NCBI GenBank assembly: GCA_028291515.1
Contig: JAQGHU010000042.1
Coordinates: forward strand, 22,030 to 86,029
Reading direction: 5' to 3'
Origin: Schlesneria sp.
GTDB lineage: Bacteria > Planctomycetota > Planctomycetia > Planctomycetales > Planctomycetaceae
DNA length: 64,000 nt
Shown here piece by piece: positions 18,504-28,492 of this stretch. Every line of letters begins with the position of its first letter. The first letter of the stretch is position 1. The notes under the pieces were generated by a model, which was given only the letters and a program-made list of their open reading frames with translations, was not told where the DNA came from and searched no databases. A program made the position numbers and the translations under genes.

Positions 18504-21500
18504 GTGATTTCCCACTTCTTCATTGATCGGCCGATCTTTGCAGCAGTGGTCTCGATCGTGATCGTACTGACCGGAGCCATCGCGGCGGTCTTCCTGCCGA
18601 TTGCTCAATACCCTCAGATTACTCCTCCCGCGATTCAGGTCTCGATCAGCTATCCAGGTGCGAATGCGCAGGTTGTCGCAGATACAGTCGCGGCTCCCAT
18701 CGAACAGCAGGTCAACGGCGTCGAGGGGATGCTGTACATGTCGTCGCAGATGGGCAACGACGGTTCGTACTCGTTGACGGTCACCTTCGATATCGGGACG
18801 GATCTCAATACCGCCCTCGTGATGGTGCAGAACCGAGTGTCACTGGCCATGCCTCAGTTGCCATTGTCGGTTCAAAACCAGGGCATCACGATTCGCAAAA
18901 GGACGCCCGACATCCTGATGGTCATCAATTTCTTCTCGCCAGATGACCGCTACGACAATATCTATCTCAGCAACTATGCCACGATCAACCTGAAAGATGA
19001 GTTACTCCGGATCGACGGCGTCTCGGATATTATCGTACTGGGGCAACGTGATTACAGCATCAGGGCTTGGCTCGATCCGCAGAAGTTGGCCGCTCACGAC
19101 ATGACCGCGATGGATGTTGCCGCCGCGATTCAAACTCAAAATCTGGACGCCCCAGTCGGGCAGGTGGGCCAGCCGACTGCTCCGAAGGGACAGGCATTTC
19201 AACTGCCTGTGGATACCTTGGGGCGCCTCAGCGACCCTGAAGAGTTCGAACAAATCATTGTGAAAACAAGTGGTGCGCCCGCCAAACCACGATCCAGTTC
19301 GACTCAAGCTGCCGCCCCCAAGCTGCCGCCACAAGCAACGAATACGATGTCGATGGATAGTTCGTCGGGAACGAGCACCAGTACGACGAGCGGCCTGCCG
19401 AGCGACCTGGCAATCTTGCCAACGAATCCGGGCACTGGAACGTCATCGTCCGCCAGCGGCAATTCCGCTTCACAGCAACCGGTTGATCCTGCAATGATCT
19501 CATTGACGTCGCCGACATCGGGGGTTCAAGGTGGTGCCTCGACGGGCGGCGGCGGCGCCTCCAGTGCTGGTGGAGCTTCCACGTCCGGAGGGGCGACGGC
19601 GAGCGGTGGAGCCTCCGCGGGTAGCACCACTTCATCGACGACCAGTCTGCCGATCACGTCGCCAGCCAGCAGCCTCGGCAGTACGTCGATCGTCAGCGGC
19701 ACCAGCGCAACGCTGCGCGGTAACCCACCGACCGTTGGTATCGTCCGACTGCGAGATATCGCCACAGTCGAGATGGGTGCGCAGAACTACAACCAGTACT
19801 GCACGTTTGACGGTCGCCCTTCCGTCGGCCTGGCCGTCTTCCAGCTACCGAACACCAATGCATTGGACATTGCCGATCGCGCCAAGAAGAAGATGGAAGA
19901 ACTGAAGTCGCGGTTTCCGGAGGGAATCGAGTACACAATCGCTTACGACATCACACCGTTCGTGCGCGAATCGGTTGCGGATGTCGTCCGCACGTTACTG
20001 GAAGCGATCGTGCTGGTGGGGTTGGTGGTGCTGCTGTTCCTGCAGAATTGGCGAGCAGTGCTGATTCCGTTAGCGGCAGTTCCCGTGGCAATCATCGGCA
20101 CCTTCGCGGTGATGGCCGCCTGTAACTTCAGCTTGAACAATATCTCCCTGTTTGGGCTCGTGCTGGCAATCGGGATCGTCGTCGACGATGCGATTGTCGT
20201 TGTCGAGAACGTGGAACGCTGGCTCGATGAGGGGCTGTCGTCTCGTGATGCGGCTCGCAAAGCGATGGAAGAGGTCACGGGCCCCGTGGTCGCGGTGGCG
20301 CTCGTGTTGTGTGCGGTGTTCGTTCCCTGTGCTTTTATCAGTGGAATTACGGGGCGGTTCTTCCTGCAGTTCGCCGTGACGATCGCCGCGTCGACAGTCT
20401 TCTCGGCCATCAACTCACTGACGCTCAGTCCTGCCCTGGCGGCCATCCTGCTCAGGCCGCGGAAGCACGAAAAGGACTGGCTGCAATCATTGTTAGACCA
20501 GACTTTGGGTTGGCTATTCAAAGGTTTCAATTCGATCTTCGCAGCGAGTACCGAAGGTTATGCCTGGGTGGTCGGCAAACTGCTGCGAGTCAGCTTCGTC
20601 GTTTTGCTGGGATATGGCGGGCTATTGGTGCTCACTTATCTCGTTTTCAAAGTCGCGCCCACGGGCTTCGTTCCAGATCAGGACCAGGGACGAGTCATCG
20701 CTAATGTTCAATTGCCAGATTCCTCATCGCTGCAGCGGACGCAAGAAGTCGTGGAGATGATCGACAAGATTGCACGCGAGACCCCCGGTGTTGCCCATAC
20801 GATCTCAATTTCCGGGATGTCGTTTGTGCTGTCGGCGAACAGTTCTAATTTTGCGTCGATGTTTATTGTGCTGGAACCGTTCGAAAAGCGGCGCGCTGCA
20901 AATCTACGTGATACAGCTATCATGGCTCACCTGCGAAGAGAATGGGCGAGGCACATCAAAGATGGACAGGTGATGGTCTTTGGCGCGCCGCCAATTCCGG
21001 GGCTGAGTGTGGCGGGCGGATTCAAGTTGCAGGTCGAAGATCGCGGCGGAATTGGATTGGAATCGCTGCAGCAACAGACCGACGGACTGATTCAGAAGCT
21101 GCAAAAAGAGCCGTCGCTGGTCGGTGTTTCCACCCAGTTTCGCTCGAACACGCCTCAACTCTTTATGGACATCGATCGCGAAAAGGTTACTTCCCTGGGG
21201 ATCTCGGTCGACGACGTGGACAATACGCTGGGGATGTATCTCGGATCCTTGTACGTCAACAGTTTCAATCGATTTGGACGGCATTGGCAAGTCACCATTC
21301 AAGCCGACGGCGCGTACCGAGCGAGACTGGAACAGCTCAGCCTGTTCAAGGTGCGCAGCAAGACGGGGCAGATGGTGCCGCTGAGCACCTTGATCAATCT
21401 GCGCGAGATCGGCGGTCCGGTCTTCGTGACTCGCTATAACCTGGCGACTGCGGCGCCCATCACAGGAAACCTGCGCCCCGGCATCAGTAGTGGCGAAGCA

Positions 21501-22334
21501 ATCGCCGCCACCGAAAAACTTGCTGGCGAATCGTTGCCGCTGTCGATGAAGACGGAATGGACCGAGTTGATGTTCATGCAGATCCGCGCCGGCAACACGG
21601 CGATCTACGTGTTTCTGCTGGCGATTCTCTGCGTCTTTCTGGCACTGTCTGCTCTCTATGAGAGTTGGTCGCTTCCTTTAGCGGTCATTCTGGTAGTGCC
21701 CCTGTGCCTATTGTGTTCAGTGACGGGAGTCCTGCTGACGGGATCATCCGTCAATATTTTCGTGCAGATCGGCTTGGTCGTCCTGGTGGGACTGGCGTGT
21801 AAAAACGCGATCCTGGTCGTGGAGTTCGCGCGACAGTTGCATCAACAGGGAAAATCACGGTTCGACGCCACCCAGGAAGCTTCCAAGCGGCGATTGCGGC
21901 CCATCTTGATGACTTCTTTCGCATTCATCCTGGGTGTCTTCCCGTTGGTCATCGCCCAAGGGGCCGGTGCCGAGATGCGTCAGTCGCTGGGAACCGCCGT
22001 CTTCAGCGGCATGATCGGTGTGACACTGTTCGGCATCTTTCTGACGCCGGTCTTCTTCTACGTCATCCAAGGAGTGGGCGAGACTCGATTCTTCTCATCG
22101 CAAATCGCTCAGCGGATCGGCTTGTGCGCGGCGGTTATCGTTCCTGTGGCAGTTCTTGCCCTGGCCACATTCGGAATTCCTGCGCTTGGTCTTCCTCCTT
22201 TGAAGATCTCTAAGGGGGTTCAGTTTACGACGTTGATGGTCGCGGTTCTCGGCGTGCCGGCAGTCCTGCTGATCCGTAACCTGCGCCAACAGCACGATCG
22301 TGATTCGCAGACATCGAAGGAAGAGCAGAAGTGA
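18504..22334 (+). CDS. RND multidrug-type efflux permease with Ser/Gly/Thr-rich docking-loop insert
   Basis: 1276 aa, larger than AcrB (about 1050). Hydrophobe/amphiphile efflux (HAE1) family proton antiporter of the inner membrane. It starts MISHFFIDRPIFAAVVSIVI, carries the TM4 relay GIVVDDAIVVVENVERW with both Asp residues and the TM10 Lys in LVGLACKNAILVVEFARQ, so proton coupling should be intact. Between the strand ending EEFEQIIVKT (residue 255) and VGIVRLRDIA (residue 411) about 155 residues of Ser/Thr/Gly/Ala/Pro-rich sequence are inserted, where AcrB has only a short turn at the top of its docking domain. GTG start; the 3' end overlaps the next permease gene by GTGA. Confidence 0.93.
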   Translation: MISHFFIDRPIFAAVVSIVIVLTGAIAAVFLPIAQYPQITPPAIQVSISYPGANAQVVADTVAAPIEQQVNGVEGMLYMSSQMGNDGSYSLTVTFDIGTDLNTALVMVQNRVSLAMPQLPLSVQNQGITIRKRTPDILMVINFFSPDDRYDNIYLSNYATINLKDELLRIDGVSDIIVLGQRDYSIRAWLDPQKLAAHDMTAMDVAAAIQTQNLDAPVGQVGQPTAPKGQAFQLPVDTLGRLSDPEEFEQIIVKTSGAPAKPRSSSTQAAAPKLPPQATNTMSMDSSSGTSTSTTSGLPSDLAILPTNPGTGTSSSASGNSASQQPVDPAMISLTSPTSGVQGGASTGGGGASSAGGASTSGGATASGGASAGSTTSSTTSLPITSPASSLGSTSIVSGTSATLRGNPPTVGIVRLRDIATVEMGAQNYNQYCTFDGRPSVGLAVFQLPNTNALDIADRAKKKMEELKSRFPEGIEYTIAYDITPFVRESVADVVRTLLEAIVLVGLVVLLFLQNWRAVLIPLAAVPVAIIGTFAVMAACNFSLNNISLFGLVLAIGIVVDDAIVVVENVERWLDEGLSSRDAARKAMEEVTGPVVAVALVLCAVFVPCAFISGITGRFFLQFAVTIAASTVFSAINSLTLSPALAAILLRPRKHEKDWLQSLLDQTLGWLFKGFNSIFAASTEGYAWVVGKLLRVSFVVLLGYGGLLVLTYLVFKVAPTGFVPDQDQGRVIANVQLPDSSSLQRTQEVVEMIDKIARETPGVAHTISISGMSFVLSANSSNFASMFIVLEPFEKRRAANLRDTAIMAHLRREWARHIKDGQVMVFGAPPIPGLSVAGGFKLQVEDRGGIGLESLQQQTDGLIQKLQKEPSLVGVSTQFRSNTPQLFMDIDREKVTSLGISVDDVDNTLGMYLGSLYVNSFNRFGRHWQVTIQADGAYRARLEQLSLFKVRSKTGQMVPLSTLINLREIGGPVFVTRYNLATAAPITGNLRPGISSGEAIAATEKLAGESLPLSMKTEWTELMFMQIRAGNTAIYVFLLAILCVFLALSALYESWSLPLAVILVVPLCLLCSVTGVLLTGSSVNIFVQIGLVVLVGLACKNAILVVEFARQLHQQGKSRFDATQEASKRRLRPILMTSFAFILGVFPLVIAQGAGAEMRQSLGTAVFSGMIGVTLFGIFLTPVFFYVIQGVGETRFFSSQIAQRIGLCAAVIVPVAVLALATFGIPALGLPPLKISKGVQFTTLMVAVLGVPAVLLIRNLRQQHDRDSQTSKEEQK

Positions 22335-25300
22335 TTTCTCGTTTTTTTATCGATCGTCCGATCTTCGCATCCGTGCTGTCGATCGTGTTTGTCCTGGCCG
22401 GGGCCGTCTCGGTCTTCTCACTGCCGGTGGCCCAGTACCCCGATGTGACTCCGCCGACGGTCGTCGTCACGGCGCTGTATCCCGGTGCCAATGCCCTGAC
22501 GGTGCGCGACACCGTCGCAGCCCCGATCGAGGAACAAGTCAGCGGCGTCGAAGGCATGATGTACATGTCCTCGCAGTCGACAAACGACGGTGCCTACACG
22601 CTGACCGTGACGTTCCGCATGGGGATGGACTCGGATATGGCTCAGGTTCTGGTCCAGAACCGCGTCTCATTGGCGTTACCGGTGATTCCACTCCTCGTTC
22701 AGAACGAGGGGATCAATGTCAAGAAGATGTCGCCCAACACGTTGATGATCGTGAATCTGGTCTCTCCCGACGATCGCTATGACAGCATCTTCCTCAGCAA
22801 TTACGCCACGATTTACCTGAAGGACGAACTCGGCCGTCTCCCTGGCGTTGCTGGAATCACGTACCTCGGCCAGCGCGACTATAGTCTACGAGCCTGGTTG
22901 GATCCCGACAAACTCGCCTCGATGAACCTCACGGCGAAGGACGTGTCAAACGCGATCAATCAGCAGAACCTGCAAGTCGCGGCCGGGCAGATCGGTCAGC
23001 AGCCTGTTCCTCAAGGACAGCAATTTCAACTCGCCATCAACACTTTGGGAAGATTGACTGAACCGGAACAGTTTGCTGACATCATCCTGAAGGCGGGGCC
23101 CAGCTCGACCGACATGCAGTCGACGCCGAACGGACAAGGGGATTCGACTGCTGCTCCTTCGGCTGGCAATTCGTCGTCGAGTTCCGGCGGCCAATTGAGT
23201 TCCAGTTCCTCTAGCGGCGGAACGCAGCAGTCCACCAGCATTGTTCGTCTGCGCGATGTCGGTAGCGTTGTCCTGGGATCGCAGCAATACAATCAGTCCT
23301 GCACGCTCGATGGCCGGCCGTCGGTTGCGCTTTCCATCTTTCAGCTTCCCGGGTCCAACGCACTCAGCACGGCTGATGGCGTCTACGCCAAGATGAAAGA
23401 ACTGAAAAACCGATTTCCCGAGGGCTTGGAGTACGAGATCGTCTACGACACGACGCCGTTTATCCGAGAGTCTGTCAACGAAGTCTTCGCGACGTTGCGG
23501 GACGCGATCATCCTGGTCGCGATTGTCGTCCTGGTGTTCCTGCAAAACTGGCGCGCGGCGGTTATTCCGCTGATTGCGGTTCCTGTCGCCATTGTCGGGA
23601 CGTTCGCCGTGATGGCGGCGTTCGGATTCTCATTAAATAATCTGTCACTGTTCGGTCTGGTGCTGGCCATCGGGATCGTCGTCGATGACGCGATCGTCGT
23701 TGTGGAGAACGTGGAACGGTGGCTCGACAAGGGCGAGCAGCCGCGTGAAGCAGCCCGCAAAGCGATGGATGAAGTAACCGGGCCTGTGATCGCCGTCGCA
23801 CTGGTCCTGATCGCTGTTTTTATCCCGTGCATGTTTCTCGGCGGAATCACCGGCCAGTTCTTTCGACAGTTCGCGGTGACAATCGCGGTATCGACGGTGA
23901 TCTCCGCATTTAACTCGATCACGCTCAGCCCGGCCCTCGCCGCGATCCTGTTGAAGCCGCGGGGGACGAAGCCCGACATTTTGAACTGGTCATTGAATTT
24001 CGTATTCGGCTGGTTCTTCAAGCTGTTTAATACGGCCTTCGCTGCGAGCACTTCGCTCTATACCAGTGTCGTGGGTGGTCTGCTGCGCATCAGCTTTGTC
24101 GTGATGCTGGTCTATGGCGGTCTGCTGGTGCTGACGTATTGGGAGTTCAAGCGTGCACCGACCGGTTTTATCCCCCAGCAAGACAAGGGATATCTGCTTC
24201 TGAACGTACAACTGCCCGATTCGGCATCCGTCGAACGGACGCAAGAGGTCATGGAGCGAATCGAAGCATTGGCTCGCAAAACCGACGGCGTGGCGCACAC
24301 AGTTGGCATTTCAGGGCAATCGCTGATTCTGAACGCCACTGCTCCCAACTATGGTTCGATGTACGTACTCTTCAAGGAATTCAAAGATCGCCGCCGGGGG
24401 AAATTAACAGCGGACGTCATCGCGGCGTCACTGCGCGATCAGTGTCAGCAACAGGTGAGTGACGCTGTCGTCACCACGTTCAGCCCGCCCCCTGTTGATG
24501 GTCTTGGCACCACGGGCGGTTTCAAGATTGTGATTGAAGACCGCGGCAACCTGGGATCGGCCGAATTGCAAAAGGTCAGCGATCAGATCGTCGCCGACGG
24601 GAACGAGACCAAGGGTCTGCAAGGCCTGTTCAATAGCGCACGAGCAGACACTCCCTGGCTCTACCTGGAGATCGATCGAACCAAATGCATGGCACTTGGC
24701 GTGCTGGTGAGCGACATCTTTGACACGTTGCAGATCTATTTCGGTTCGTACTACGTCAACAACTTCAATGAATTCGGCCGCACGTGGCAGGTCAATATTC
24801 AAGCCGATCAGCGATTCCGAAGTCGGGTGAGCGACCTGCGACAGCTTCAAGTTCGCAATCTCCAGGGACAGATGATTCGTCTCGGCACGTTGGTCAATAT
24901 CCGTGACACGTCCGGGCCAGTGATGGTCATGCGTTACAACCTGTACTCGGCCACGACAATCACGGGTGATGTAACGCCGGAATTCAGTTCTGGTCAAGCG
25001 ATCGACACCATGCAGCAGATCGCAGCTAAGCGTCTGCCTCGTTCTATGGCATATGACTGGACTGAGCTGACTTATCTGCAGTTGCAAGTGGGCAATGCCG
25101 CGATCGCAGTCTTCGTGCTGTCGGTCGTCTTCGTCTTTCTGGTGCTGGCGGCCCAGTATGAAAGCTGGTCGCTGCCGTTGGCGGTCATCCTGGTTGTGCC
25201 GATGTGCCTGCTATGCTCGATCGTCGGTATTTCGATGGCCTGGATGGAAGTGAACATCTTCACGCAGATCGGTTTTGTCGTCCTGGTGGGCCTGGCGAGT

Positions 25301-25693
25301 AAGAACGCGATCCTGATCGTCGAATTCGCAAAGCAGCAGGAAGAACATGGCAAGTCACGCCGCGATGCGGTTCTGGAAGCCAGCCGCCTGCGGTTGCGGC
25401 CGATCCTGATGACATCGCTTGCTTTCATCCTGGGTGTCGTCCCGCTCGTGATCGCCTACGGGGCAGGAGCTGAAATGCGGCGGGCTTTGGGCTTGGCCGT
25501 CTTCAGCGGAATGCTCGGTGTGACGATCTTCGGGCTGTTCCTGACGCCGGTGTTCTACTACACGATCCGCGGCTTCGGCGGTCCTGCAAAGCCAGTAGGG
25601 ACGCCAGAATCAAAGGAGCCGGAGCTTCCCAAGTTAGAGCAAGAAGAGCCATTGAAACGGCTCACTGACGAGACATCGCACGATCAGAAATAG
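22331..25693 (+). CDS. second RND multidrug-type efflux permease
   Basis: 1120 aa paralogue of the preceding permease, coupled to it by a 4-bp GTGA overlap. It keeps MISRFFIDRPIFASVLSIVF, the TM4 aspartates in GIVVDDAIVVVENVERWLDK and the TM10 Lys in LVGLASKNAILIVEFAKQ. A shorter Ser/Gly-rich insert of about 48 residues (about 255-303) sits at the same position as the larger insert in its neighbour. Two different permeases with one adaptor recall MdtABC, where MdtB and MdtC form a mixed trimer; whether these two co-assemble or form separate pumps is unknown. The C-terminal tail is Glu/Lys/Pro-rich. No outer-membrane channel gene follows. Confidence 0.93.
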   Translation: MISRFFIDRPIFASVLSIVFVLAGAVSVFSLPVAQYPDVTPPTVVVTALYPGANALTVRDTVAAPIEEQVSGVEGMMYMSSQSTNDGAYTLTVTFRMGMDSDMAQVLVQNRVSLALPVIPLLVQNEGINVKKMSPNTLMIVNLVSPDDRYDSIFLSNYATIYLKDELGRLPGVAGITYLGQRDYSLRAWLDPDKLASMNLTAKDVSNAINQQNLQVAAGQIGQQPVPQGQQFQLAINTLGRLTEPEQFADIILKAGPSSTDMQSTPNGQGDSTAAPSAGNSSSSSGGQLSSSSSSGGTQQSTSIVRLRDVGSVVLGSQQYNQSCTLDGRPSVALSIFQLPGSNALSTADGVYAKMKELKNRFPEGLEYEIVYDTTPFIRESVNEVFATLRDAIILVAIVVLVFLQNWRAAVIPLIAVPVAIVGTFAVMAAFGFSLNNLSLFGLVLAIGIVVDDAIVVVENVERWLDKGEQPREAARKAMDEVTGPVIAVALVLIAVFIPCMFLGGITGQFFRQFAVTIAVSTVISAFNSITLSPALAAILLKPRGTKPDILNWSLNFVFGWFFKLFNTAFAASTSLYTSVVGGLLRISFVVMLVYGGLLVLTYWEFKRAPTGFIPQQDKGYLLLNVQLPDSASVERTQEVMERIEALARKTDGVAHTVGISGQSLILNATAPNYGSMYVLFKEFKDRRRGKLTADVIAASLRDQCQQQVSDAVVTTFSPPPVDGLGTTGGFKIVIEDRGNLGSAELQKVSDQIVADGNETKGLQGLFNSARADTPWLYLEIDRTKCMALGVLVSDIFDTLQIYFGSYYVNNFNEFGRTWQVNIQADQRFRSRVSDLRQLQVRNLQGQMIRLGTLVNIRDTSGPVMVMRYNLYSATTITGDVTPEFSSGQAIDTMQQIAAKRLPRSMAYDWTELTYLQLQVGNAAIAVFVLSVVFVFLVLAAQYESWSLPLAVILVVPMCLLCSIVGISMAWMEVNIFTQIGFVVLVGLASKNAILIVEFAKQQEEHGKSRRDAVLEASRLRLRPILMTSLAFILGVVPLVIAYGAGAEMRRALGLAVFSGMLGVTIFGLFLTPVFYYTIRGFGGPAKPVGTPESKEPELPKLEQEEPLKRLTDETSHDQK

Positions 25694-25843
25694 TTGGGCC
25701 ACGCCATAGCTTTGCTTTGAATCCGACGTGACGTGGAATCTGTGAAAAAAAGCATATTAGCCACGGATGGAACACAGATTCAACACGATAAAGAGTGTTT
25801 GCTTCAAGATGCTGGCGTTGCGCACGCTCATTCAGCCGTCGCG

Positions 25844-26179
25844 TCATTGACGCTGGCCAACTGGACGAGGTGTATCGTGCTCAGGGGCCTCAAGCCGCTG
25901 GACGTGGCGATCGCTGTAGTCTGTCGTCAGCAACGTCAGCATGATGGTCAGGCAGAACACGCCAGCTAGCGAAAAAACGCGAATCAGACTGCTCTCATCA
26001 CGCAGATGCATGAAGTACCAAGCGACCAAACCGGCCTTGATGGCGGCGATACCAAGCGCCACGCCCGATGACCACGCCCTTAGTGGGAAATGCGCGGCGA
26101 TGACGGAAATCGCCAAAAGACATAAAAGCGAGACCAAGACAACGGCGCTGGACATCGTCGAACTGCGGTGCCGAATCAT
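25844..26179 (-). CDS. cytochrome c oxidase subunit IV-type protein
   Basis: 111 aa with three hydrophobic helices (SAVVLVSLLCLLAISVIAAH, SGVALGIAAIKAGLVAWYFM, VFSLAGVFCLTIMLTLLTT). The IKAGLVAWYFMHLRDE motif after helix 2 is typical of prokaryotic oxidase subunit IV (CtaF/COX4_pro). It is the last gene of the long act-cox operon, 13 bp after subunit III. It likely stabilises subunit I or assists CuB-site assembly. An internal ATG (9th codon) is an alternative start. The 150 bp to the right-hand end of the RND operon contain no clear terminator. Confidence 0.82.
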   Translation of the reverse strand: MIRHRSSTMSSAVVLVSLLCLLAISVIAAHFPLRAWSSGVALGIAAIKAGLVAWYFMHLRDESSLIRVFSLAGVFCLTIMLTLLTTDYSDRHVQRLEAPEHDTPRPVGQRQ

Positions 26180-26192
26180 GGCGCTGCCCCCG

Positions 26193-26849
26193 TTAGTGAG
26201 AACGATCGATCAGATAGAGCAGCGGGAACAGAAACACCCAGATCACGTCGACAAAATGCCAGTACAAACCCATGTTTGCAACGGACTGACCATTGACGAC
26301 GAATCTCGATTCTCGCCAGATGCGGATCCACAACACGATCAGGATCAACAGTCCAATCACCATGTGGACCGCATGCGTACCGGTCAGAGCGAAATAGTAC
26401 GAGAAAAAGATCTCTGCCGGCCCCTGATCTGCCGGTACGCCGTCCCAGTGGAAATGAGGTCCCGGCAATAACTTCGTCTCAATCTTGTGAGCGTATTCCG
26501 AACCTTTGATTGCCAGAAAGACGGCCCCCAGCACAATTGTCGTCGCCAGGTATCGCAGTACCTTTTGGCGCTGACCCGCTTCGGCCGCCTGCACTGACAG
26601 CGCCATGGTGAAACTGCTCACCAGCAAGACCGCTGTGTTCACCGTTCCCATGACGAGGTCTAGCTTGTGACTGGCCGCAGCCCACGTTTCACCATACCAG
26701 TTTCGATAGACCGCGTATCCAGCAAACATGCCACCGAACAGCAGAACTTCCGTGGCCAGAAAGGCCCACAACCCGGCCGTCGCAGCTCGATGTTGCTGAT
26801 CGAGATTATCGAAGTGGTGCGCCAGTGGAGTGGGGGCTGAGTTCGTCAC
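26193..26849 (-). CDS. ctaE: cytochrome c oxidase subunit III
   Basis: 218 aa, about five to six membrane helices. Characteristic stretches are [47 protein letters not shown] and [18 protein letters not shown]. Subunit III of heme-copper oxidases is non-catalytic and protects subunit I during turnover. The GTG start overlaps the TGA of the subunit I gene (GTGA). It lies in the order II-I-III-IV usual for caa3 oxidase clusters. Confidence 0.92.
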   Translation of the reverse strand: MTNSAPTPLAHHFDNLDQQHRAATAGLWAFLATEVLLFGGMFAGYAVYRNWYGETWAAASHKLDLVMGTVNTAVLLVSSFTMALSVQAAEAGQRQKVLRYLATTIVLGAVFLAIKGSEYAHKIETKLLPGPHFHWDGVPADQGPAEIFFSYYFALTGTHAVHMVIGLLILIVLWIRIWRESRFVVNGQSVANMGLYWHFVDVIWVFLFPLLYLIDRSH

Positions 26850-28477
26850 GTTACGGTTCTCTCCAATTCCACCACAACCTTCTTTGGAGCAGGTTTATCC
26901 GCGGGCTGATAGTCATAGGGTTCCGAAGTCACAATCGGAGTCTGCTCAAAGTTGTGAGTGATCGGTGGCGACTGTGTTGTCCACTCGAGTCCCGTAGCAT
27001 GCCACGGATTGTTGCCGGCCGCGGCACCGTATCGCAGCGACCACAGCAAGTATCCCAGTGGAAGCAGATACCCGATTCCCAGAATCGAAGCCCCCGCCGA
27101 TGACATCACGTTGAGCACCTGCCATTCCGGGGGGTAGGCATGATACCGCCGAGGCATTCCCAGATAGCCGAGCAGGAACTGCGGGAAGAACGTCAGGTTG
27201 AAACCCACGAAAATCAGAATCGCTGCGAAGTTACCCCAGGACGTGGGATACATCCGCCCGGTGATCTTCGGCCACCAGAAATGAATCCCCCCCAGGTAAC
27301 CCATCACCGCTCCGCCCACCATGATGTAGTGAAAGTGAGCGACTACGAAGTAAGTATCGTGAACGTGAACATCCACCGCCAGCGTGGCGAGGATCAGCCC
27401 CGTTAAGCCCCCCATCGTAAACAGGCCGATGAAACCCAAGGCATAGAGCATCGGCGTAGACCATTCCACTGAGCCTCGATAGAGCGTCGCAGTCCAATTG
27501 AAAACTTTGACCGCCGATGGGATCGCCACCAGCATACTGAGGAACGAGAACACGAAGCCGGCATACAGCGATTGGCCGCTGACAAACATGTGGTGACCCC
27601 AGACCAAGAAACCCAGGAAGGCGATGGCCAGACTGGCGAACGCGATCACGCGATACCCGAATATCTGTTTCCGCGAGAAGCAGGTCACGATCTCGCTGAC
27701 GACCCCCATCGAAGGAAGCACCATGATGTACACCGCCGGATGCGAGTAAAACCAGAACAGGTGCTGGAACAACAAGGGATCGCCCCCCAGTGCAGGATCA
27801 AAGATCGGAAACTTCAGCAGTCGCTCCAACGCAATCAGCACCAGAGTGATCGTCAGGACAGGCGTCCCCAACAGCACAATGATGCTGGTCGCGTAGTTCG
27901 ACCAGACGAATAATGGCAGTCGAAACCAGGTCAAACCAGGTGCTCGCATCGTGTGAATCGTCACCAGGAAATTGAGGCTGGTCAGAATCGACGAGAACCC
28001 AACGATGAACACACCGGCCGCTGCCAGAATCACATTCGAGTTCCCATAGGCGCTGCTATAGGGAGTGTAGAATGTCCAGCCGGTATCAACTCCACCCGCC
28101 AGAATGGCCGCAATCGTGAACAGGCCACCTAATGTAAACACGTACCAGCTCGCGAGATTCAATCGAGGAAAGGCCACGTCACGGGCACCGATCATCAGCG
28201 GCAGCAGAAAGTTTCCCAGTACCGACGGCACCGCCGGAATCAGGAAAAAGAAAATCATCACAATGCCGTGTAGCGTGAACAAACGGTTGTAGGTTTCCGG
28301 CAGCACCAGATCGCCTTGTGGCGTCATCAATTCAAGGCGAAACAAGACGGCGGCTGCTCCCCCAATGAAGAAATAGAAGGTCACCGACAGCAAGTACAAA
28401 ATGGCGACCCGCTTATGGTCGGTGGTAAATAACCACGACCAGACGTTGTAGTCAGCATTCAGATAGTTTCGGCTCAT
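26846..28477 (-). CDS. ctaD: cytochrome c oxidase subunit I (heme-copper, A2-type)
   Basis: 543 aa with 12 membrane helices; the catalytic subunit that reduces O2 to water and pumps protons. Visible motifs: [16 protein letters not shown] (heme a ligand His), [18 protein letters not shown] (CuB His and cross-linked Tyr), [14 protein letters not shown] (CuB His pair) and [16 protein letters not shown] (heme ligands). The YSHPAVY sequence, instead of GHPEVY, marks the A2 subgroup with the Tyr-Ser D-channel variant, as in Rhodothermus and Thermus caa3 enzymes. Starts 15 bp after the subunit II stop. It works with the adjacent alternative complex III. Confidence 0.95.
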   Translation of the reverse strand: MSRNYLNADYNVWSWLFTTDHKRVAILYLLSVTFYFFIGGAAAVLFRLELMTPQGDLVLPETYNRLFTLHGIVMIFFFLIPAVPSVLGNFLLPLMIGARDVAFPRLNLASWYVFTLGGLFTIAAILAGGVDTGWTFYTPYSSAYGNSNVILAAAGVFIVGFSSILTSLNFLVTIHTMRAPGLTWFRLPLFVWSNYATSIIVLLGTPVLTITLVLIALERLLKFPIFDPALGGDPLLFQHLFWFYSHPAVYIMVLPSMGVVSEIVTCFSRKQIFGYRVIAFASLAIAFLGFLVWGHHMFVSGQSLYAGFVFSFLSMLVAIPSAVKVFNWTATLYRGSVEWSTPMLYALGFIGLFTMGGLTGLILATLAVDVHVHDTYFVVAHFHYIMVGGAVMGYLGGIHFWWPKITGRMYPTSWGNFAAILIFVGFNLTFFPQFLLGYLGMPRRYHAYPPEWQVLNVMSSAGASILGIGYLLPLGYLLWSLRYGAAAGNNPWHATGLEWTTQSPPITHNFEQTPIVTSEPYDYQPADKPAPKKVVVELERTVT

Positions 28478-28492
28478 GGGGTAGCGAAGCCT

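Noticed and set aside
18504..25693. Heavy-metal (CusA-type) RND assignment of the two permeases
   Set aside because: TM4 carries the double-Asp VVDDAIVVVEN motif of HAE1 drug-type pumps, and no Met-rich metal pathway or metal chaperone gene is seen.
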